Assembly: GCA_017544805.1 (NCBI GenBank)
Contig: JAFYDK010000037.1
Location: 1 to 52,266 of the forward strand
Length of the DNA: 52,266 bases
Reading direction: 5' to 3'
Origin: Bacteroidales bacterium
GTDB taxonomy: Bacteria; Bacteroidota; Bacteroidia; Bacteroidales; UBA3824
This document shows, piece after piece, positions 52,078-52,266 of the stretch. The position numbers were made by a program, and so were the translations under genes. Positions within the stretch are counted from its first letter, which is position 1, and every line of letters starts with the position of its first letter. The notes beneath the pieces are model-generated. The model searched no databases and had not been told where the DNA came from. It saw only the letters and a program-made list of their open reading frames with translations.

Positions 52078-52266
<189 letters not shown>

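Overview
The window looks like an ordinary, gene-dense piece of chromosome from an AT-rich Bacteroidota bacterium, most likely an anaerobic Bacteroidales-like lineage. The evidence is internal. Promoters match the Bacteroidota consensus (TTTG, about 20 nt, TAnnTTTGC), six of them with exactly 20 nt between the boxes. Shine-Dalgarno sites are rare. Two proteins end in a type IX secretion (T9SS) sorting domain. There is a TonB-dependent receptor paired with a DUF4876-like lipoprotein, a type III glutamine synthetase, an Rnf complex gene preceded by rseC, and Bacteroidota families recalled as DUF4924, DUF4293, DUF3127 and DUF4369. A pyruvate formate-lyase activase and Rnf point to anaerobic or fermentative life; kdsB points to a Gram-negative outer membrane with Kdo-type LPS. 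No tRNA, rRNA, insertion sequence, phage gene or CRISPR array was seen, and no gene-free stretch exceeds 300 bases.

Layout. 1-1000: truncated rnfB and rseC (minus strand), sharing an intergenic promoter region with ilvBN and a Dabb-domain gene (plus strand), which end at a very long perfect hairpin. 3.7-6.4 kb: a small lipoprotein, the alkD-like/pflA pair and a DUF4924-like gene. 6.4-9.8 kb: smpB, recN and a thioredoxin-fold lipoprotein that has lost its CxxC. 9.9-12.8 kb: a membrane-anchored protein, two secreted FKBP prolyl isomerases and two tandem small proteins with SSB-like C-terminal tips. 12.9-17.7 kb: an alpha-oxoamine synthase, rpsP-rimM, a GNAT gene and an ABC-F ATPase. 17.9-22.5 kb: a secreted cysteine-hydrolase-like protein, an aldo/keto reductase lacking its catalytic Tyr, a TPR/SpoIIE phosphatase, a HAD hydrolase and a mini T9SS-domain protein. 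22.6-27.9 kb: kdsB, a YqgE/AlgH-family gene, a class IV aminotransferase-like gene, a rhomboid, a Nudix-type regulator, pyrB and a frameshifted pyrI. 27.9-36.5 kb: ankyrin protein, nitrilase, adk, mtgA, hpt, purE, a LysM esterase and uvrA. 36.6-49.6 kb: a 1420-residue T9SS surface protein, a FecCD-type ABC permease/ATPase pair, a DUF4293-like gene and rlmD, a DUF4876-like lipoprotein with its TonB receptor, and an OB-fold lipoprotein. 49.6-52.3 kb: glnN and the start of gap.

Functional themes are amino-acid and nitrogen metabolism (ilvBN, glnN), nucleotide metabolism (pyrBI, purE, hpt, adk), DNA repair and translation upkeep (recN, uvrA, alkD-like, smpB, rpsP, rimM, rlmD, ABC-F), and envelope or surface functions. 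I saw no single large undescribed system. The points most worth a second look are the tandem SSB-tipped proteins, the secreted toxin-like hydrolase beside the Tyr-less reductase, several enzymes with lost catalytic residues, the pyrI frameshift, the long perfect inverted repeat, the heptamer repeat array that supplies the end of rimM, and the T9SS-domain-only protein.
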